From Candidatus Hydrogenedentota bacterium (GTDB taxonomy: Bacteria; Hydrogenedentota; Hydrogenedentia; Hydrogenedentales; SLHB01), in contig JAFGTL010000689.1 of the NCBI GenBank assembly GCA_016934125.1, positions 1-6,807 on the forward strand: DNA of 6,807 nt, given 5' to 3'. The position numbers were made by a program, and so were the translations under genes. Below the pieces are notes generated by a model. That model ran no database searches. It saw nothing but the letters and a program-made list of their open reading frames with translations, and was not told the origin of the DNA. Shown piece by piece: positions 6,390-6,807 of the stretch (within the stretch, counting starts at the first letter, position 1; every line of letters starts with the position of its first letter).

Positions 6390-6807
6390 ATGGAATACCT
6401 GATTGTGGTTGCAGTCATCGTGGTGGCGGTGTTCCTCGCCGCGACCGTACGGCGCATCACCGTGTTCGAATACGAGAGGGGGCTGAGATACGTCAAGGGC
6501 CGCTTCAGGGGAGTCCTGAGCCCCGGCCACTACTGGTATGTCCGCCTGTCCACGCACATACGCACACTCGACATCCGCCCCCGGTTCGTCTCCATCACCG
6601 GGCAGGAAGTCCTCAGTGCCGACGGCGTCACCTTGAAGCTCAGTCTTGCGGCCAGTTTCGAGATCGTCGAGCCCGACGTCGCCATCAACAAGGTAATGCA
6701 GTTCCAGGAAGCCCTTTACATCGAGTTGCAACTCGCGCTGCGTCAGATCATCGGCCAAGCCGACATCGACACCGTGCTGAGCGGCCGCGACGAACTGTCC
6801 AAGCAAC
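6390..6807 (+). CDS. Slipin / stomatin-like SPFH (band 7) membrane protein, N-terminal part
   Basis: 139 codons are visible before the window ends, so the C-terminus is missing. Residues 1-20 form one hydrophobic helix (MEYLIVVAVIVVAVFLAATV), which should anchor the protein in the membrane. The SPFH domain follows from about residue 21: RRITVFEYERGLRYVKGRF, then GVLSPGHYWY (41-50), a TLDIRPRF strand, the QEVLSADGVTLKL segment (72-84) and the start of the helical part with ALRQIIGQADIDTVLSGRDEL (116-136). This is the usual order in prokaryotic slipins, which oligomerise in membranes and are often linked to membrane microdomains or a partner NfeD-type protease. No partner is visible here; a downstream one would lie outside the window. 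FtsH regulators of the HflK/HflC type are a less likely alternative because they usually have a different N-terminal region. The start is fixed by the GGAGG site. Confidence 0.93.
   Translation, partial: MEYLIVVAVIVVAVFLAATVRRITVFEYERGLRYVKGRFRGVLSPGHYWYVRLSTHIRTLDIRPRFVSITGQEVLSADGVTLKLSLAASFEIVEPDVAINKVMQFQEALYIELQLALRQIIGQADIDTVLSGRDELSKQ

Noticed and set aside
5523..6806. Minus-strand open frame of 427 codons running through the SPFH gene and intergenic region
   Set aside because: It crosses the plus-strand SPFH gene, the repeat array and the lyase-like coding region in another frame. Its start is only a window-edge codon.

Overview
The window is GC-rich bacterial DNA with dense coding and clear Shine-Dalgarno sequences. 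It holds two genes on the minus strand and the start of a third on the plus strand. Phylum cannot be fixed from the sequence. The combination of a BvgS-like hybrid kinase, a toroid-fold polysaccharide-lyase-like protein and a slipin-type SPFH protein would fit a polysaccharide-degrading lineage such as Planctomycetota, Hydrogenedentota or other PVC-related bacteria, but that is a weak inference.

Layout. (1) Positions 3532 down to 1, minus strand: a very large membrane hybrid sensor histidine kinase. It has a signal peptide, two tandem periplasmic solute-binding (SBP_bac_3 / Venus flytrap) domains, one transmembrane helix, two PAS domains, a HisKA and HATPase core, and a receiver domain cut by the window edge. 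(2) 3533-3724: a short gap containing the kinase ribosome binding site and some GC-rich hairpins without T-tracts. (3) 5899 down to 3725, minus strand: a 724-residue protein without a signal peptide, best described as a heparinase/polysaccharide-lyase-like protein (alpha-helical toroid followed by a beta-rich C-terminal half). (4) 5900-6389: a 490-bp divergent intergenic region. It holds five 9-bp GATCCG-type tandem repeats, a possible sigma70-like -10 box, a possible 10-codon leader ORF and a strikingly self-complementary leader just before the next gene. (5) 6390 to the right edge, plus strand: the N-terminal part of a slipin/band 7 (SPFH) membrane protein.

How they may work together. The lyase-like gene lies 192 bp upstream of the kinase on the same strand, so they could be co-transcribed: a sensor of extracellular small molecules next to a carbohydrate-active enzyme. 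The SPFH gene is divergent and probably independent. The most unusual non-coding signal is the leader at 6292-6362. It can form mutually exclusive stems, and it carries a six-base complement of the SPFH Shine-Dalgarno, so it is a candidate cis-regulatory RNA that I cannot assign to any known class. The long plus-strand open frames opposite both minus-strand genes are shadows of GC-rich coding sequence.
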